Counted from the first letter of the stretch, positions 1 to 13,961 are shown. The stretch is DNA of 64,000 nt from Sisyra terminalis (GCA_958496175.1 OY292277.1:20850282-20914281); one strand, 5' to 3'. Program-made: numbers and translations. The notes: generated from the sequence alone by a model not told the origin.

Positions 1-3000
1 ATATTCACCTTAAATTTTAATCAATGTTAATTATATCAAAACCATCTCTTTTTATGTCTTGTAACGTTGTATGCTAGAAGTTAATATTGATATACGAACC
101 AATGTTAAGTAAAATTCAATTTCAACACGAAATTAAAACTGTATTTAATCTTTGAATTGATTTTAACAATTTAAAACCATTTAAAAAATTATTGAATAAA
201 AAATTTGCTGTTAAAATAACCCGTTTTATTAATGGAGTAAAAATTTGCTGTTATATTATATTGTACGTAGCTGCACACACATCGATTTCATAATTCTTAC
301 AGTGATTACGACATTTGATACTTGCAAAGTATATTTTAAAATTATTACTCTTTATCGTGAAATGTTAAACCTTATATTTCATCAAATAAGCAGTTTTATG
401 CAAATTGCAGATCATAATTTCTAGTTGATATGTAGGGTGTGACATTTAACTTGCGACCATTCAGTTTTAAAGAAATTTTAATTTTGTTATTTATAATTTT
501 TTTTCTATTTCTTTAACTCTTCGATTTAAAAGGATTGTTTCTGATAGAACAATGGATAAAAACAGATATTATTAGGGATTAACTTTGTTGACTTTATTTG
601 TTACTTTCTATTAACAAATTAGTCTCCAGAGTCTCTAGAGTTCTTAATATCCCGATAAATCGGGATATAAAATCTTCCTCATCAAAGAATTTAAATCCAG
701 TACTTACTGATTAAATAAAAACCCACCATTGGGATTTTAAACAGACAATTACTTTCAGAAGATATGCAACTATGCGCTTTAGTTTCTCATAACTTCTAAC
801 AATTCTTTGTAAAGGACTTCTAAGTTTTCAGAAAAAAAAACATTTATTATCAAAACGATTATCTAATATTATGATAAATAATCTATCGAATAATGAATAA
901 AGATAGCCATAAAACTAAAACTAACAGCAAAAAAGCGGCCAAATGCGTGTCAAAAAAAGTACCAATGGCACCAGTCAGGATTATATTATAATTATTGTAT
1001 TTTTAACTTTTTGGCTTGGCAACTTCTATAAACCGTTCAAAAAAATACTATGTTTTTAGTTTATCTATTGCCTTAAGAACTTTAAAGTATATGGTAGATA
1101 TTTTGGCAAATAAAAATAGTTACTAAAAGCTTTAAATTAAATTTTTCTTTGGATCGAATTTCCCCACAATTCATATGTGATTCTGTAAAAATATAAGCAC
1201 AAACGAAATATATTTATTAAATTGCACATATGATATACATACTTCTCGTATATATTCTTAGTACCTATTCAACTTAGAGGTCCGCTGAACCCTGAGGTTT
1301 CACGAGCAATTCTAAAGAGTTCTGTGAACCATCCCGAGTCATATCTTATACCAACTAATACTAGCCATTCTTCGGACCGAAAATGAAATTGGAATCAATA
1401 ATAATGTCAGATAATTGATAATGAAACATATTATTCAATTAAAACAGACAATACGAATATATATTCCAAAAATAACGTTTGAATAGTACGAATGAAGGAG
1501 TAAAGATTTGTTTTAATATTACGAAAAAAACCTGCAAAAGAAAATTATTAGGAGATATATCAACAGATTAAATATTAAAATGCTAGTTTGAGAAAAAATA
1601 ATAGTTGATTGTTATTAAATTGTTAATCATATTAAAAGTTTTAGATTAATGGGCTAAGTTAACTTTAAAGAATTAACTTCCTGTATCTTAATATTGTATT
1701 AGTACCTATATAACTCTTATATATCAATAAAATATTTTTCTGCAGCCAATTCTCCATGCTTATACTTCTAGGTCAGAGATCCCAAGCTTTTGAGTTGGAG
1801 AGTACATTTTGGAATAACAGTCAAGTGGTAGGCAATATTTAGTTTTCAAAATAAAAATTGTTTAGAATTGTTGATAACAAGTAAAAAAAACTTAGCTTTC
1901 TTAATATCGTGACTAACGTTGGGTCCATGTAAAATGGTTTGCGGGTACCCTGGAACTCGCGGGTATAAGGTTGAGGACCATTGACCTACAGTTCCTGGCC
2001 ATATTAATAGACGTGCTATAGATTTTGTATAAAATCTGAATTAAGAGCAATTTTATTTTGGGTCTATATATTTGCTTAATATATATTGGCTTAACTTTCC
2101 TGTACAAATTTTATTTTTTACACTTATTACGAACTAACGTGACCAAAAATCATATAAACTAAAAAATAAATTTTTACCAGCAAATTAATTAAACATGTTC
2201 TTAATTATGGCGAGCTGAATTGTTTAATATTTAATTGAAAGCCCGTTTACTGATATTTAAGTTTCCATTCTGTGCAGTATGCTGTCTATGTAGGACAGTA
2301 CCGTCTGCTGTATTTGTGGATGATGATTTCTTACGAGAATATTTTTTCTAAGGCCTATTTTTCTGTTGTGACCACTTCTTTAGTTACTTTTTTCATCAGC
2401 AACTTCCTCATATTTTCAATGGGTTTCAAATCAAGGCTATTATCCTAAAGTAGGGTAATAAGGATAATAAGCAAGGTTTTACCCTTATACAGAAAACATA
2501 TTTCTTAAAAATTAATACAACTTTTGATAATGAAAACAGTAAACCATATTAAATTCAATTTAGTAGAATATATACATTTCTTATAAAATCTTAAGGCGTC
2601 TAAAAATATAGCCAAGGACTGGCTATCTTTTGTATAAAATGGCATCAGGAATATTCTGAAATATCGACAGGAGTGATTGATACCTTAATGTCTTGTGTTT
2701 CTACTTATTTGTGTGAACATTCATTGTTATTAAATGTAAAAAAAAACAAATATTTAGAATGTTAGCTGGATGCTAGGAATTAGATACGTTTGCAAATAAC
2801 AAATATTGTACCGAATTTTAATATAATGAGCAACACATCCATAGTAACTAGCATAGATAGATTTTTTATGAATTCAGAGCATATATATTTCCATTATAGT
2901 AATATTTTTTTAAAAAAAAAAACTTAAAAACATTTTGAAATTTACCTAAATAATAATCAGTCTTTAATTTTTGAATAGTTCCGTTGAAATTTCGAAGAGT

Positions 3001-3249
3001 GTTAAGAGGTTCCGAGCCTCTAATAAGTCAGAAGACTACTGTTTGTTATGCACTACTGAAAAACATATTATAAAACTGTTTGATTATTATTTATTTAAAA
3101 ATTTGAATACTGATTTCTCCAAAAACTGAAAACTGTGAAATGCAATTACTTTTTATTTTTTGTTTCTAGTGAATTGTATGCATAGAGCTTTCATATAAAA
3201 GCTCTTTGTGTCTTTGAAACCGTTGTTGTTTCATGTTAAACGTAAACTA
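1..3249. other. AT-rich intergenic DNA, no gene seen
   Basis: No coding signal. A degraded hAT-like relic may lie at about 1773-1985: the left end resembles CAGAGATCCCAAGC and the right end, reversed, CAATGGTCCTCAACC. No convincing target duplication was found. Confidence 0.5.
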
Positions 3250-3730
3250 AACCAAGTCCAAAATAAAACCCAATTTTATCAGATAGTTTAGAGCCTTATG
3301 GGCACCAGAAATAAATAGTCGTAATTTAAATATCTGGACAAAAAATCGAAGACCAGAAGACGGATTTCGGTCGATTAAACGGCAATTTAATGTATTCATT
3401 TGAAACGAAAACAAGTGGCTGATTGCCGTGAGTATCAAAATGTTTGTCTTGAATGTATCGTGTACCGCGTGCAACCATTCAACCCAGCCATAGATATAAA
3501 CGATCGTCATTCGATTGATCTATCCCCCAGAGACTGACGGACGTTCCAAAATTGACAGATTTTCATTTAACCGCTGGCGACCATCAAACAAAACACCATC
3601 TATGCTAATTTGGGACAGCAATCAAACCAGCTTCGAGGTATTTGCAATTTTCTATTATAATTGGCACAGATCAATTAGCCACCCCAAAAGAAACGCGCAT
3701 TTTAACATCAGACAAAAAAGGACATAAATT
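3250..3730. promoter_or_regulatory. Complex, GC-richer non-coding patch (candidate regulatory element)
   Basis: Composition is less AT-biased and less repetitive than the surroundings, with homeodomain-like sites such as CGATTGAT and CAATTAG. Short open frames on both strands resemble nothing known. It lies about 20 kb upstream of org-1. Confidence 0.3.
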
Positions 3731-6700
3731 AAACGCCGATTATACCTCCATTTTTTTGCAATTCTAAATCTAACTGTTTCACTTAAGTGTACTTAAATTT
3801 TTATTTGGAAAAAAATAATAAAATTTGTTTAAATTTTGCCGCGTGTGTTCGATTCATGAATCTCTTCGTAAAGGTACTTGATACGTTTGCATTATGTAAT
3901 GAGTTTTTAACCGTTGGGCACTGATTATCTTAATATATGCACATACATTGATTGAAGACACTCCTTTACGTATCATTACACTTTGACAACATGAAATTAA
4001 CGTTAATATTAACGATCTTAGCTACTGTGTTTTTTCCATAATTTGATTATCATAAAAAATAAAATTAATAATTATTAATACATTTGCCCCAACGAAAATA
4101 TTTTAAGACACTTGGGTCTTCGTTCAAAAGTACTTAATAGAGAGCATACATTTTTATTTTCACGTTAATGATTTATGAGGTTTAATTTGAATATATGAGC
4201 GAAGAAACTTGACTTGACTGAAATAAAGGTTTCAAATATTATCCTACTTATAAAAACTTAATACCAAAATATTAAAATATTCACGGAAAGTTTTATCGTT
4301 CCCACAGTCTAACAAAATATTTCTATTAAAAAAATATATAATTATGATTAAGCTTTTAATAATTAATCATTTTAAAATATAATTTTCCCAAATAAAAGAA
4401 TACACTTGAAACGAGGCATCTATAATAAAAGCGTTGCCATCTACCACACTTTTAACAAAATAATTCTCATTTTAATGTGTACCAGTTTTCTTTTGCCAGA
4501 TGGGCCAGATGTCTATACTAAAATTTCTAAAAGTTTTAAATATTTATAGTTCTATTTTAATTTACGCATTAAAAAAATCTGTGATAGTAAATTTAATCCT
4601 TAAAAAGTTAAATTGAATTTAGGAATCATTTTATCAGTTTATCAGAAACTTAATGATGAACAACCCAAGTTTCAAACCATCTCCTTTATATGCAACCCGG
4701 TGAATTTAAAACTTACAGTTATCGAAATACGATTTTGATCCTATTAATTTTTATGCTGCTAAAAAGTCAATGACGTTATTGGGGATTCCATCGCTTGACG
4801 ACTTTTAAGTTAGAAAAAATTAAGGTTTAAGCCTATTACCATGAGTTAAATTTTCTATGCTCACCGAGTTGCCTACTAAGCAAAATAAATAAAAAAATTA
4901 ATTCGTAGCGATTCGAATCGAAAAATGATTTTTTATTGAATAGATTTTGATGATACATAAATTAACAAATTTTCATTTGCTTTGAAATGGTGCTTGATTT
5001 GTATGCCGGAATAAATAAATTAAAATAATATTTTTTTACGTTTCAGATTGTATCATCCATTTGGGACTTAAGTGAATTGACAATTGCCAGAATTGCTGAG
5101 GTTTAAAAGTAATTCCAATTGCATTTTTTACATTAAGTGAAGCTCGAGAAGTATTCAATGGATTTGACTTCAAATAAACTTTCGGGAACTTAATGCGGAT
5201 CGTTCAGAAATCATCAATCAAATTTATGAAAGATATAATTTGCATAAATGGAACCGAAAACGACATTTGTGGAAAGGAAATCAGTGCTCTTAATTAGTAC
5301 TTACATAAATCAATGAACTTAAAGTGATAAATAACATAGAAACTAAGGAAATTTAAAGTATTTTACTAACATAAATATGCTTTAAGTGCAAGTTTAACAA
5401 TTACATAATATATAAAACTAATGTAAACTATTATAAATATTAAAAAAAACTTGCTTTTATAATATTGTAATGCTAAATGATATTGGACCTTAATAAATTA
5501 TTGCTGCAATAGAATCCAATGTTTCAATTCTACCTACTCTAAACGACATTATAAGTATTTTGTTTCAAATCATTTTTACTGCTGTAATGTATAAAAGAGT
5601 AGGTATTACATCGATAAGTTTTATGATAGTATGTTCTGATATCTAATCAAACTACTGTGGTACCAAAACAAAGAAAAGTTGTGTTAAGTGAATGTTGTAA
5701 CAATTAGAGTTCTTTAAGACGCTGTCAAGGATACAACACTATTGATAAAAAAAAGTTTTCGAATAAGTTTGAAAATAGGAACAGAAACGAAGATTTACTA
5801 AACGATAATTATTCTGATTATTCAGCATTAAATATTTTTTTACCAAAACTTTTAAGTTTGTTTCGCTATCTATGCAATGAAGAGTGAACTCAAAGCACGC
5901 ATTTCCATTCAAACCAACTTAAGTTTCTATCGCCATCTGTGGGGCGTGAATGTGAACTTGTAGCTTCCAAAAAAACTCTTAGCGCATTTCAGCGATTTGA
6001 GCGTTATGTAAAATTTCCCAAGAAATATGAAAAATTAATATAATGGGTATGATTTTTAGGTCTCCCGGCATGAAACTAAGCCATTCCTGAAATTCTATAT
6101 AACGAAAATCGAAAAATCGAAGTGATCGAGTTCTCCACCACGAAAAAATAAGTAAGCAAAAACAACATAAGAAAAATATAATGTATCAATCGATCAATGA
6201 TTTATAATCCCGAAAAACTATAACTGACCGATTGAAACTTGGAAAATAAGGATTAATATAATTACATGATATTATAAGCTGAAAACTACAAAATTCCAAA
6301 CAAGCTTATAATTTTTCAAACGTACAATTTAGGTACAATAACAATAGCAATATCGTCTGAAAACATTAAACGAATGCGATACACCACTGACTGCATAAAA
6401 CATTTAAGAGGTTACTTTTTCCTTAAAAAAGTTTTTTCGTTTGTCCAAAGAATCAACCATAATTTCACCAGAAACTTGCAAAAGAGAAAACTTTCAAATA
6501 CGAAATAGGATAACAAGGAAAAGTTTTTAAAGATTAAATCAGGATACTTATCGTTAAGTAAATCATCGTTTAGGTAACTATTTGAAAATTGATATTTAAA
6601 AACCTAGAATAATATACTGTAATATGAAGTCGATTTTAGCCGAAAAAAGGACGTTTTATGATAATTGCTTTTTCCTTAAAAATGTTATATTATTGACCGC

Positions 6701-8143
6701 GTCTCGAAAACCGCTAATTGTTGGAGCGTCCATTTAACATATTTTTTATTTATTTTTTAAAGAACAATAGTGTGTCAATATATTCGGACATACTATCGAA
6801 AAACTTATCATTATACTACCAAGTCTTCTTTGTAATACAACACTAAGAAATGCTCGGAAACAAAATATCCAAGAGATCGTTTGGAGTAAGTTGAATTGAA
6901 AAATTGATTTTATTAAAGCAATAGTTTATTCATGTTCTATATCTATTATTTAAATGTTTTTAATTTTATAAAAGTTTTTTTTGATATTCATGAAAGTTTT
7001 TATATGTAAGTTATATATAAACGAACGGGGATGAAAAATATATGTTGAAGTAAAAATTATGTATCATAAAAATCTATGCAATTAATCAAGAAGAATATAA
7101 GAGGTATTTTTTTAGTCATTTTAAACAGTAATCATTCTTTAGGACGCTTTTAAAGTTAATGCTAAAATAGTTATAAACTCCAATAACTGGAGAATTTGAA
7201 ACGAGCAAGATAATATATAAAGCATATAAAACATATATGGAAATAGATGAAAAAATTATTAGTTTCGTTTTTTTCCAGAAAATATTTTTTAAAAACTTGA
7301 ATATACTAATTTGCTTCTAATATAATATGTACATATTTTCCGTTTTATCTACAATAAGTGAACGCTATTTGTTAAAAAAACGGTACATTTTGCTCAGATC
7401 TGTGAATATTTTTTTTCGTTTTTATTCTTTTTATGCATAGAGCCAATGATTTTAATTGGAGAGTTTATTTAAAACAAACAGAAATCAAAATCTGTAGTAC
7501 AATAAAATAAAAATACTTGTGTTTTGTGAGTAGATATTGAGAAAAAATTTGGCAATTCCACTCTTGTGTTTATTCTATTATTGTGGCAGCAAATTTTCAT
7601 ATCTTTCATCAGCCATACATAAAAACTATTAATTTATTCAGTGTTATACGGCAAATTGTGTACTGAACATTCCGTAGTAATAATACGGTCAATAGCCACA
7701 CAAATTCACTTTTGAAAATATGTTTTTCAGAATTAAAACATTTTTCTTTTTGCTTTTTCTTCAAAACGCAAATTTATTAATGAACTGAAGCTAATTTTGA
7801 AAGTGGATAAAATAATATTATTTCAGATTTCATCTGCAAAGACATTGGTAACGACTTCCAATTCCCAATAATATTATAAACAAGAAAGTAACTTCGACTG
7901 TTTCGAATTGTCAGCCAAATCTTTGAGCCTATTTTGCTGAAACTTTACCAGACGACTATTTGTATCCTAACTTAAACGAATACAAAGAATTAAAATCTCT
8001 AAACCAGATTTATTTCCACTTTTTGGTCATTACACAATATAAATATACAAAAGAGAAAAGTGAATTGATTAAAAATGTATTTAAGAAAAATTTTGAAAAT
8101 TTACTCTTTAGTTCTTTAAGAGCCGGGTTTTTTAACCATAAAT
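3731..8143. other. AT-rich intergenic DNA, no gene or recognisable repeat
   Basis: Read on both strands. Only short chance open frames and homopolymer runs are present. Confidence 0.5.
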
Positions 8144-8245
8144 AGGTACATTATTCTTAAAATAGCTATTTAATAGGTAAAAAATTATCTATTAGATAAA
8201 TCCCACATACTTCTACTACACATATCACTGAAGATAAATGTCATT
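8144..8245. repeat. Dispersed AT-rich repeat, copy 1
   Basis: Shares TTCTTAAAATAGCTATTTA and TTAGATAAAT with copies at 36662-36825 (both motifs) and 27712-27860 (the second motif). Probably an old miniature element. Confidence 0.5.
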
Positions 8246-9539
8246 ATTTAGATGTGAAAATTTATTTACCAAATAAATTTTAATTTAATTTTACTACTGC
8301 ATGTAAAAAATAAATGATAATTTTTGAATTGATTCATAAGGTCATTGCTGATATTTTCATTTCAATTCACGTTTCCTTGAATTAATACTAGTTGTGTTAA
8401 GTGCTGAGAGAACGGGAATTGGTGAGCGAAGCGAGCAAGTAGCAGAATTCTCTGGTAAAGTGTTTCTCAACATGGAAGGAAATTTTAATTGTAACTTGTC
8501 TAAAATAAATTAACCTTACAACTTTCAGCACGTACTTAAAATAATATGCATCGTAAGTTGGAGAGTATACAAACTAAGAAAGTATTAGGTGGCTTAAGTG
8601 ATTCATATTATTTTATTTTATGATATATTAGTAATACAAATTGAAGTTTTATCAATTTCTTGGAATATAAAATAAATGAAAGATCAGAACTCTTTATAGC
8701 TGTAAATAGTTACTTCATAAATAATTTCCGTTATAGTGGCTAAACTTTTTCTTAGAAGAGAGTTTTTCTTGAGTTTCCTTAGCTCTAAACGAGAAAACAA
8801 GGAACTAAATTTTCTATCCATATTGGCGTGGTATTTTTGAATTGAAATGAATATCATAACTTGATTGTATATTGCAGAACAGTAATTTGTGTAATAATTT
8901 GGGGAATCTCAATACTACCGCATAATACTGAAACAGCGTTAAGCGGGATCCTACTGTACAAACTTTCGAATTTAGACTCTTATTTTCAATATATTTCCCT
9001 ATGAAAATTTTTAATTTTTAGATAAATTATATATTATACATGCAAGCTTTAAAGGTATTTGATTAATATGAACTTTTTATTAATAAAAAAGAGTATCAAA
9101 CCGCACACTTATTTAGCAAGCAACGCTCTGTGTGCATATTTGTATAAATCAGAATATCAACTTATTTTTAACAGTTAAAAATTCGATGTTAACAAACATT
9201 TTATTTTCTAAATTTTCAACATTTTATTGAGAATTAAAGAGTTGCAATTAAAAAAAAAATCATCTTATCTATATCTCCTTAGTTGGTGGGTTTCAACCTA
9301 AATCGGTAAAATGCATACAGCAATTTACTTAGAAAGAATGAATTCTTGGCAATTGAATCCTAAATCTCTTCTTTATAAATAAGTTTATCTGGGAGGGTGT
9401 GATATACAAAGCTTCTCATATCCAAAAATCTAGATTTTGGAAAATTTTATGCCATTTATAATGGCAGTTTTCAAACTAAAGAAAAACCCGGATAAAGTAG
9501 TTGTATTATAATATTTCCAATCGAATGATATATATTTTT
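8246..9539. other. AT-rich intergenic DNA, no gene seen
   Basis: No coding or repeat signal that I can support. Confidence 0.5.
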
Positions 9540-9886
9540 ACCTCTTCCTTTCAATTCACTGTATTTAATTTCATTAGACCATTTTTCATATACTCTTGTG
9601 CAGTTTGGTTTCCAACCTCAGAGAAAAATCACAATGACCTACAGATGTTCCAAAATAGAGTTTTGAGAATCATCACTAAAGCTCCATGGTATGTGAGAAA
9701 CAACCAAATTCATCACGAAATGAATGTCCCATACATAAAAGACTTTCTAATCCAACTCACAAGGAATTTCCTTAACGTCCTAGAAAATCGTCCTAGTGCA
9801 GTAGAACGAGGCTTGGAGAAAGTATAAATCAAAGAAGGCTGAAGCGGAAACTCCCTGAAGAGCTCCAAGAAATAGCAGTTGCTTGA
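9540..9886 (+). mobile_element. Jockey-like non-LTR retrotransposon, C-terminal reverse-transcriptase remnant
   Basis: The translation contains FIRPFFIYSCAVW, then LQMFQNRVLRIITKAPWYVR and HHEMNVPYIKDF, typical of the region after the catalytic domain in jockey-clade ORF2. A frameshift near 9822 moves the C-terminal QRRLKRKLPEEL into the next frame, which ends at TGA 9884-9886. It is a 5'-truncated dead copy, related to the fragments at 17581-18090 and 48985-49197. Confidence 0.85.
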
Positions 9887-10199
9887 TCATAAGATCAAGA
9901 ACAATCAACGAATAAAAAAATAAAAAAGACAGAGGAATGAAGTTCGACTCCTCCAGCTACTCAAACGCCGCTAAAGATCAATTGTCTACTATCACCACCA
10001 TGATATAGCGACACATTGCTAAACTGGTGCAAATTACATAATAGTCCACAAAAAAAAATCTGTTTAAAAATGAGTGACACAACCAGATTTGAATATTACA
10101 TTCTTATATATTAAATCCAACGTTTCTTTGTCTATATGTTAGTAGTATAAAAACTTTCGAATTACCTTTCCAATTTGCGTTGTCTCTTTTCATAGTATC

Positions 10200-10495
10200 C
10201 ATAGATTACTAAACAAACAGATTACAAACAAAGAACTACAAGGACTTGCTAAAATTTCAGAGATCGTCCAATAAGTAAAAAAAAGAAGATAAGTTCAACA
10301 TCTGGGACACATAGTGAGAGGACGTAGATACCAAATGTTGCAGTACATTATTTAAGGTAAAATGTGGTAAAGAAGAGTATAGGAAGACGAAGAATGTCCT
10401 GGTTTCGAAAGCTCAGAGACTGCGGTCAATAAGGTCAGGATTGGCATAATGATTGCCAATCTCAAAAATGAGACAGTATCCTAAGAAGACGAATA
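10200..10495 (+). mobile_element. RTE-like endonuclease/reverse-transcriptase remnant (C-terminal)
   Basis: Reading frames give LQHLGHIVRGRRYQMLQYII, then after stops and a frameshift SIGRRRMSWFRKLRDC. This is the conserved C-terminus of insect endonuclease-reverse transcriptases. It is decayed by at least two stops and one frameshift. Confidence 0.75.
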
Positions 10496-10499
10496 TGTG

Positions 10500-10998
10500 A
10501 CTTATTATTTTAAATTTAAGGTTTCAATTTTCTTGTTACTTAATAATAATTTCTGTGAGCTAAATACAAAATTATTAATATGTTGCATTATATCAACGAT
10601 CAATGGAGCGAACAACGAAGATAATGTGTACTAAAAAGAAATTAAGTAGTCGCTAGTTGGAAGTACGATCCGTACACTGTTCTATTCACTATGGACTTAT
10701 TTGTAGAGCAGATATGTATGTTTAATATGTTTTTTGTATATTTTTTGAAAATACTGCATTAACGAATAAGATAAATTTTGCTCTATCCAGTAACACTATT
10801 TTTCTCCAAAGAACCACAAGAATTAATCCACGAATAAATGTTAAATTTATAGTAAAACCCTTTTGTATAAAGAAATTTATCATACTTATTAAAAAATGTT
10901 ACCTTTGTTTTATTATGTCCCGCAGACGAAGATGAAGGTATGTACTTGTAGTTTATATTTTGGTTACTGAAAATAAGCATGCCAACTTAATGTGTACA
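10500..10998. other. AT-rich intergenic DNA, nothing recognised
   Basis: No supported feature. Confidence 0.4.
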
Positions 10999-11001
10999 GT
11001 A

Positions 11002-11920
11002 GGGTGGTCCTTAATAGGGGTGTTTTTGAATTTCTGTGCTCCCAGGAGCTCTAATACTTCCAATTTGATAAAAAAAAAAATCCCTGAAAATTTTGCTCTT
11101 AATATTTAAGATAGTCCGCTTTCCAACTTAAGTTTCTTATGGAAATAACGTGGGAAAAATTAAATTTGATCTTTAGAGTTCCATAACTCAGAAACAAATA
11201 AATCGAAATTTACTAATCGCATCATTTTTATTGTAGATTTAACGCTCTACAAAAAAGATCTCTTATGATTTTTCGCTAAATCTTTTGGCTTAAGAGTAAT
11301 TTGAGCTCAAAGTTTAATTATTATATAATTATTAATATTATCAACTATAATTAAGTAAATACTTATTTTTACGAAATATATCAAATTTCGTATACAAAAT
11401 TTGTATTAATGATCAAAAAGAAGCAAATACAATATTATTCTAGTGATTTTTCACGACTTATCTGTAATAGTTCAGTCTTAATTTTTTGTATTGTTCATTG
11501 TCATCAGATTGAATATTAGCTATATAACCAATTCTACCATCTTTCAGTTGTTCAGTCAAAAAATGCAATATATTTTCATTGACCATTAGTCCGCATTCTT
11601 AAGCCAACAGATAAGCCAATAACTCTTAAGTCCATAGATTTAGCGAAAAATCATAAGAGCTCTTTTTTGTAGAGCGTTAAATTTACAATAAGCATAACGA
11701 GATTAGTTACTTTCGATTTATTAGTCGCTGAGTTATGGAATTCAAAAGAACAAATTAAATTTTTCCCACTTTATTCCCATAAGAAACTTAAGTTGGAAAG
11801 CGGACTATCTTAAAGTTAATATTTAGAACTCAAATTTTCAGGGATTTTTTTTATCAATTTGAAAGTATTTGAGCTTCTGGGAGCAAAGAAATTCGAAAAC
11901 ACCCCTATTTAGGACCACCC
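11002..11920. mobile_element. 919-bp non-autonomous DNA transposon with ~300-bp terminal inverted repeats
   Basis: The ends read GGGTGGTCCTTAATAGGGGT and, inverted, GGGTGGTCCTAAATAGGGGT. The two arms stay alignable for about 300 bases inwards (about 11002-11320 and 11590-11920). Both ends are flanked by TA (11000-11001, 11921-11922), fitting a Tc1/mariner-type insertion. No transposase frame is present in the roughly 270-bp centre. Confidence 0.85.
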
Positions 11921-11922
11921 TA

Positions 11923-12489
11923 GTGAGAGTTACCGTTTTTATTTTTATTTTTTTGTTTCATGCAGACAAAGACGTCGGGTAAAATCAATTAGGGTATGGT
12001 AAAATTCAAATTGAAATGGGTTTAGATGAGAATAAGTATTCCAGAGGCAATTTGGTTTTCATCTATTATAGTTTTGAGTTCAACAAAGCTATCGAATTGT
12101 TTTGTAGGGTAATAAAACGATGAATTCTCTAAACACTTGAGATTGAAAATTTGAACTGATCCAACATTATTAAAATTCCCGTTGAAAGACACAATCATAA
12201 AATATTGAAAAAGCCAGGCAAGTTTATATTTTCCCCACGAACAGACAAAACAGACACTCTGTATGTATGTATATTAAAATTTATCTCTTCCTTTTTGTGC
12301 TTCTCTCTTGGTCGCCTTCCTCATAAATACATTGAGATTTTTCCATATTTTTGTTGGTTTATAGAAAGAGGAATGCTTTTCCGTATAAAAGTTCTTGTTT
12401 CCAATGCATTTGGTATGGTGAGACTAATAAAGTTGAAACGAGATGGAAATGTTAAAGGTGCAGATGGGCATATTGGAAGCATAAATTGA
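11923..12489. other. Intergenic, no gene supported
   Basis: A 94-codon open frame at 12205-12489 has no recognisable domain, is amino-acid-biased like random AT-rich sequence, and is not called as a gene. Confidence 0.4.
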
Positions 12490-12650
12490 ATGATGTTGTG
12501 TTGTTGGACACGAGGATGGCTCCCAGTGACATGAAGGTGGTGACAGATTCAACGAGCCGCTTGACTTCCCCGAGGTGTTAACGACGTCGCTGCTTCCGTC
12601 CAATATCGTCGAGAAACAGAGCTTTTGAGCGCATTTTCTATGGAACGTTT
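12490..12650. promoter_or_regulatory. GC-rich non-coding patch (candidate regulatory element)
   Basis: About 160 bases clearly richer in GC than the surrounding DNA, with several CG dinucleotides (ACGACGTCGCTGC). It encodes nothing recognisable. It could equally be an old gene or transposon fragment. Confidence 0.3.
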
Positions 12651-13577
12651 ATGAAAATCTCTTGTCTTCTACACTTTTTTAACAAAATAATAATTTATAA
12701 CTTCACAAATAACCCAAATATTTAATTTATTTCTTAAGAATTTAACAAATATGAAATCATTATGGAGTTGACCCTGATAGAATTTCAAACGAATGAGTAA
12801 TCAAAGCTATTTATGTGATCTATTTTACAAACATTAAACAATTCAACTTCACTTCGAAAAAACTATACATATTTTCTTGATGAAAATAAAAAAAAAATAC
12901 TTAAAAGGGTAGTGAAAATATTTTTAAAAAGGACTAAAAATAAATAAAAAAATCATGCAGTATTTTAACATGAGATAAATATGTAAGAATGTACTCGTAA
13001 AATAATGTGCGTGGTTCAGCATTCAATTTGCTCATGTGTTGAAGGAAATATTAAGAAGTTTTCATGGCGTATGTCGTTATACATTACGGTATCCATAAAT
13101 ATACCATACATGCACTACGGATTGTTTTAAGTTATATACCTGAAAATATTCCAATAAAAATTTTCATTATTCTTGTTTGATTAAAAATAAAAAGAGGTAT
13201 GATGTTTCTTATGTGGAAACTTTAAATTCCTAAGAGCGTAAAATAGCTTTTGGTTTTTTTTTATATAACACATTGCGAACAATGTTTCGAGTATTATTAT
13301 AAATAAATATTATAATTAATATAAAAATTTTATGTGATAAGTTTCATCATGCGATATGACATTTTATTTAGCAAAAATGAAAGTTTCAAATAAATATTAT
13401 TACAAGTGATTTAGCTGTTAAATCATTTGTAATTGGCTGCAAAAATTAGCTTCAGGGAGTTCGAAAAAAAATCCCATCATTAAAATATCTGATATTTTTC
13501 CCATTTTCAAAAGAGTATTTATAAAATTTGATACTATAAATTATCATTTTTCACATTCTTATCCATGGTTTATATAG
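12651..13577. other. AT-rich intergenic DNA, nothing recognised
   Basis: No supported feature. Confidence 0.45.
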
Positions 13578-13638
13578 TATAACAGTAAATGAATCTTTTT
13601 TTTGTATACTAAATACTTGTTGTTTTTATTTAATCTTC

Positions 13639-13676
13639 GTACAACGTTTCGCTACTTTCGTAGCTTCATCAGGTAC
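13639..13676 (-). ncRNA. Hammerhead-ribozyme-like motif, left arm
   Basis: On the minus strand: stem I GTAC, core CTGATGA, stem II GCTAC/GTAGC with loop GAAA, core GAAAC, cleavage triplet GTT, stem I GTAC. AACGTT is self-complementary, so stem III would have to form between two molecules. This is inferred from the sequence; cleavage is untested. Confidence 0.45.
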
Positions 13677-13923
13677 TACAACATACAGTAACAAGTTATT
13701 AAATGTGTTATATTCTTAGTATTGTAATTTTACAAGAGGATACTAGTAACATGTAAATATTATTGTATTAATGCCGAAATTATTACACATGAATTTAACA
13801 ATTGATTTTTGTAATTGAAGTATGATATGTTTATTTTTACATTAGTTTAGTTTAATTTGTTAATTACATTTTCACTGATTAATTGTGTATATTTATATAA
13901 TTAACTTGTAACTGCATGTTGTA

Positions 13924-13961
13924 GTACCTGATGAAGCTATGAAAGTAGCGAAACGTTGTAC
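13924..13961 (+). ncRNA. Hammerhead-ribozyme-like motif, right arm
   Basis: Same layout as the left arm: GTAC, CTGATGA, GCTA/TAGC stem II, GAAAC, GTT, GTAC. Stem II is one pair shorter because of a C-to-T change. Confidence 0.45.

Noticed and set aside
1773..1985. Candidate hAT relic
   Set aside because: Ends are only loosely hAT-like and the flanks do not show an 8-bp duplication, so not listed as a separate element.
5915..5950. CTCF-like CCACAGATGGCGA on the minus strand
   Set aside because: A single short match in 64 kb is expected by chance, and there is no supporting context.
12205..12489. 94-codon plus-strand open frame
   Set aside because: No domain, no splice context, and composition like translated random AT-rich DNA.
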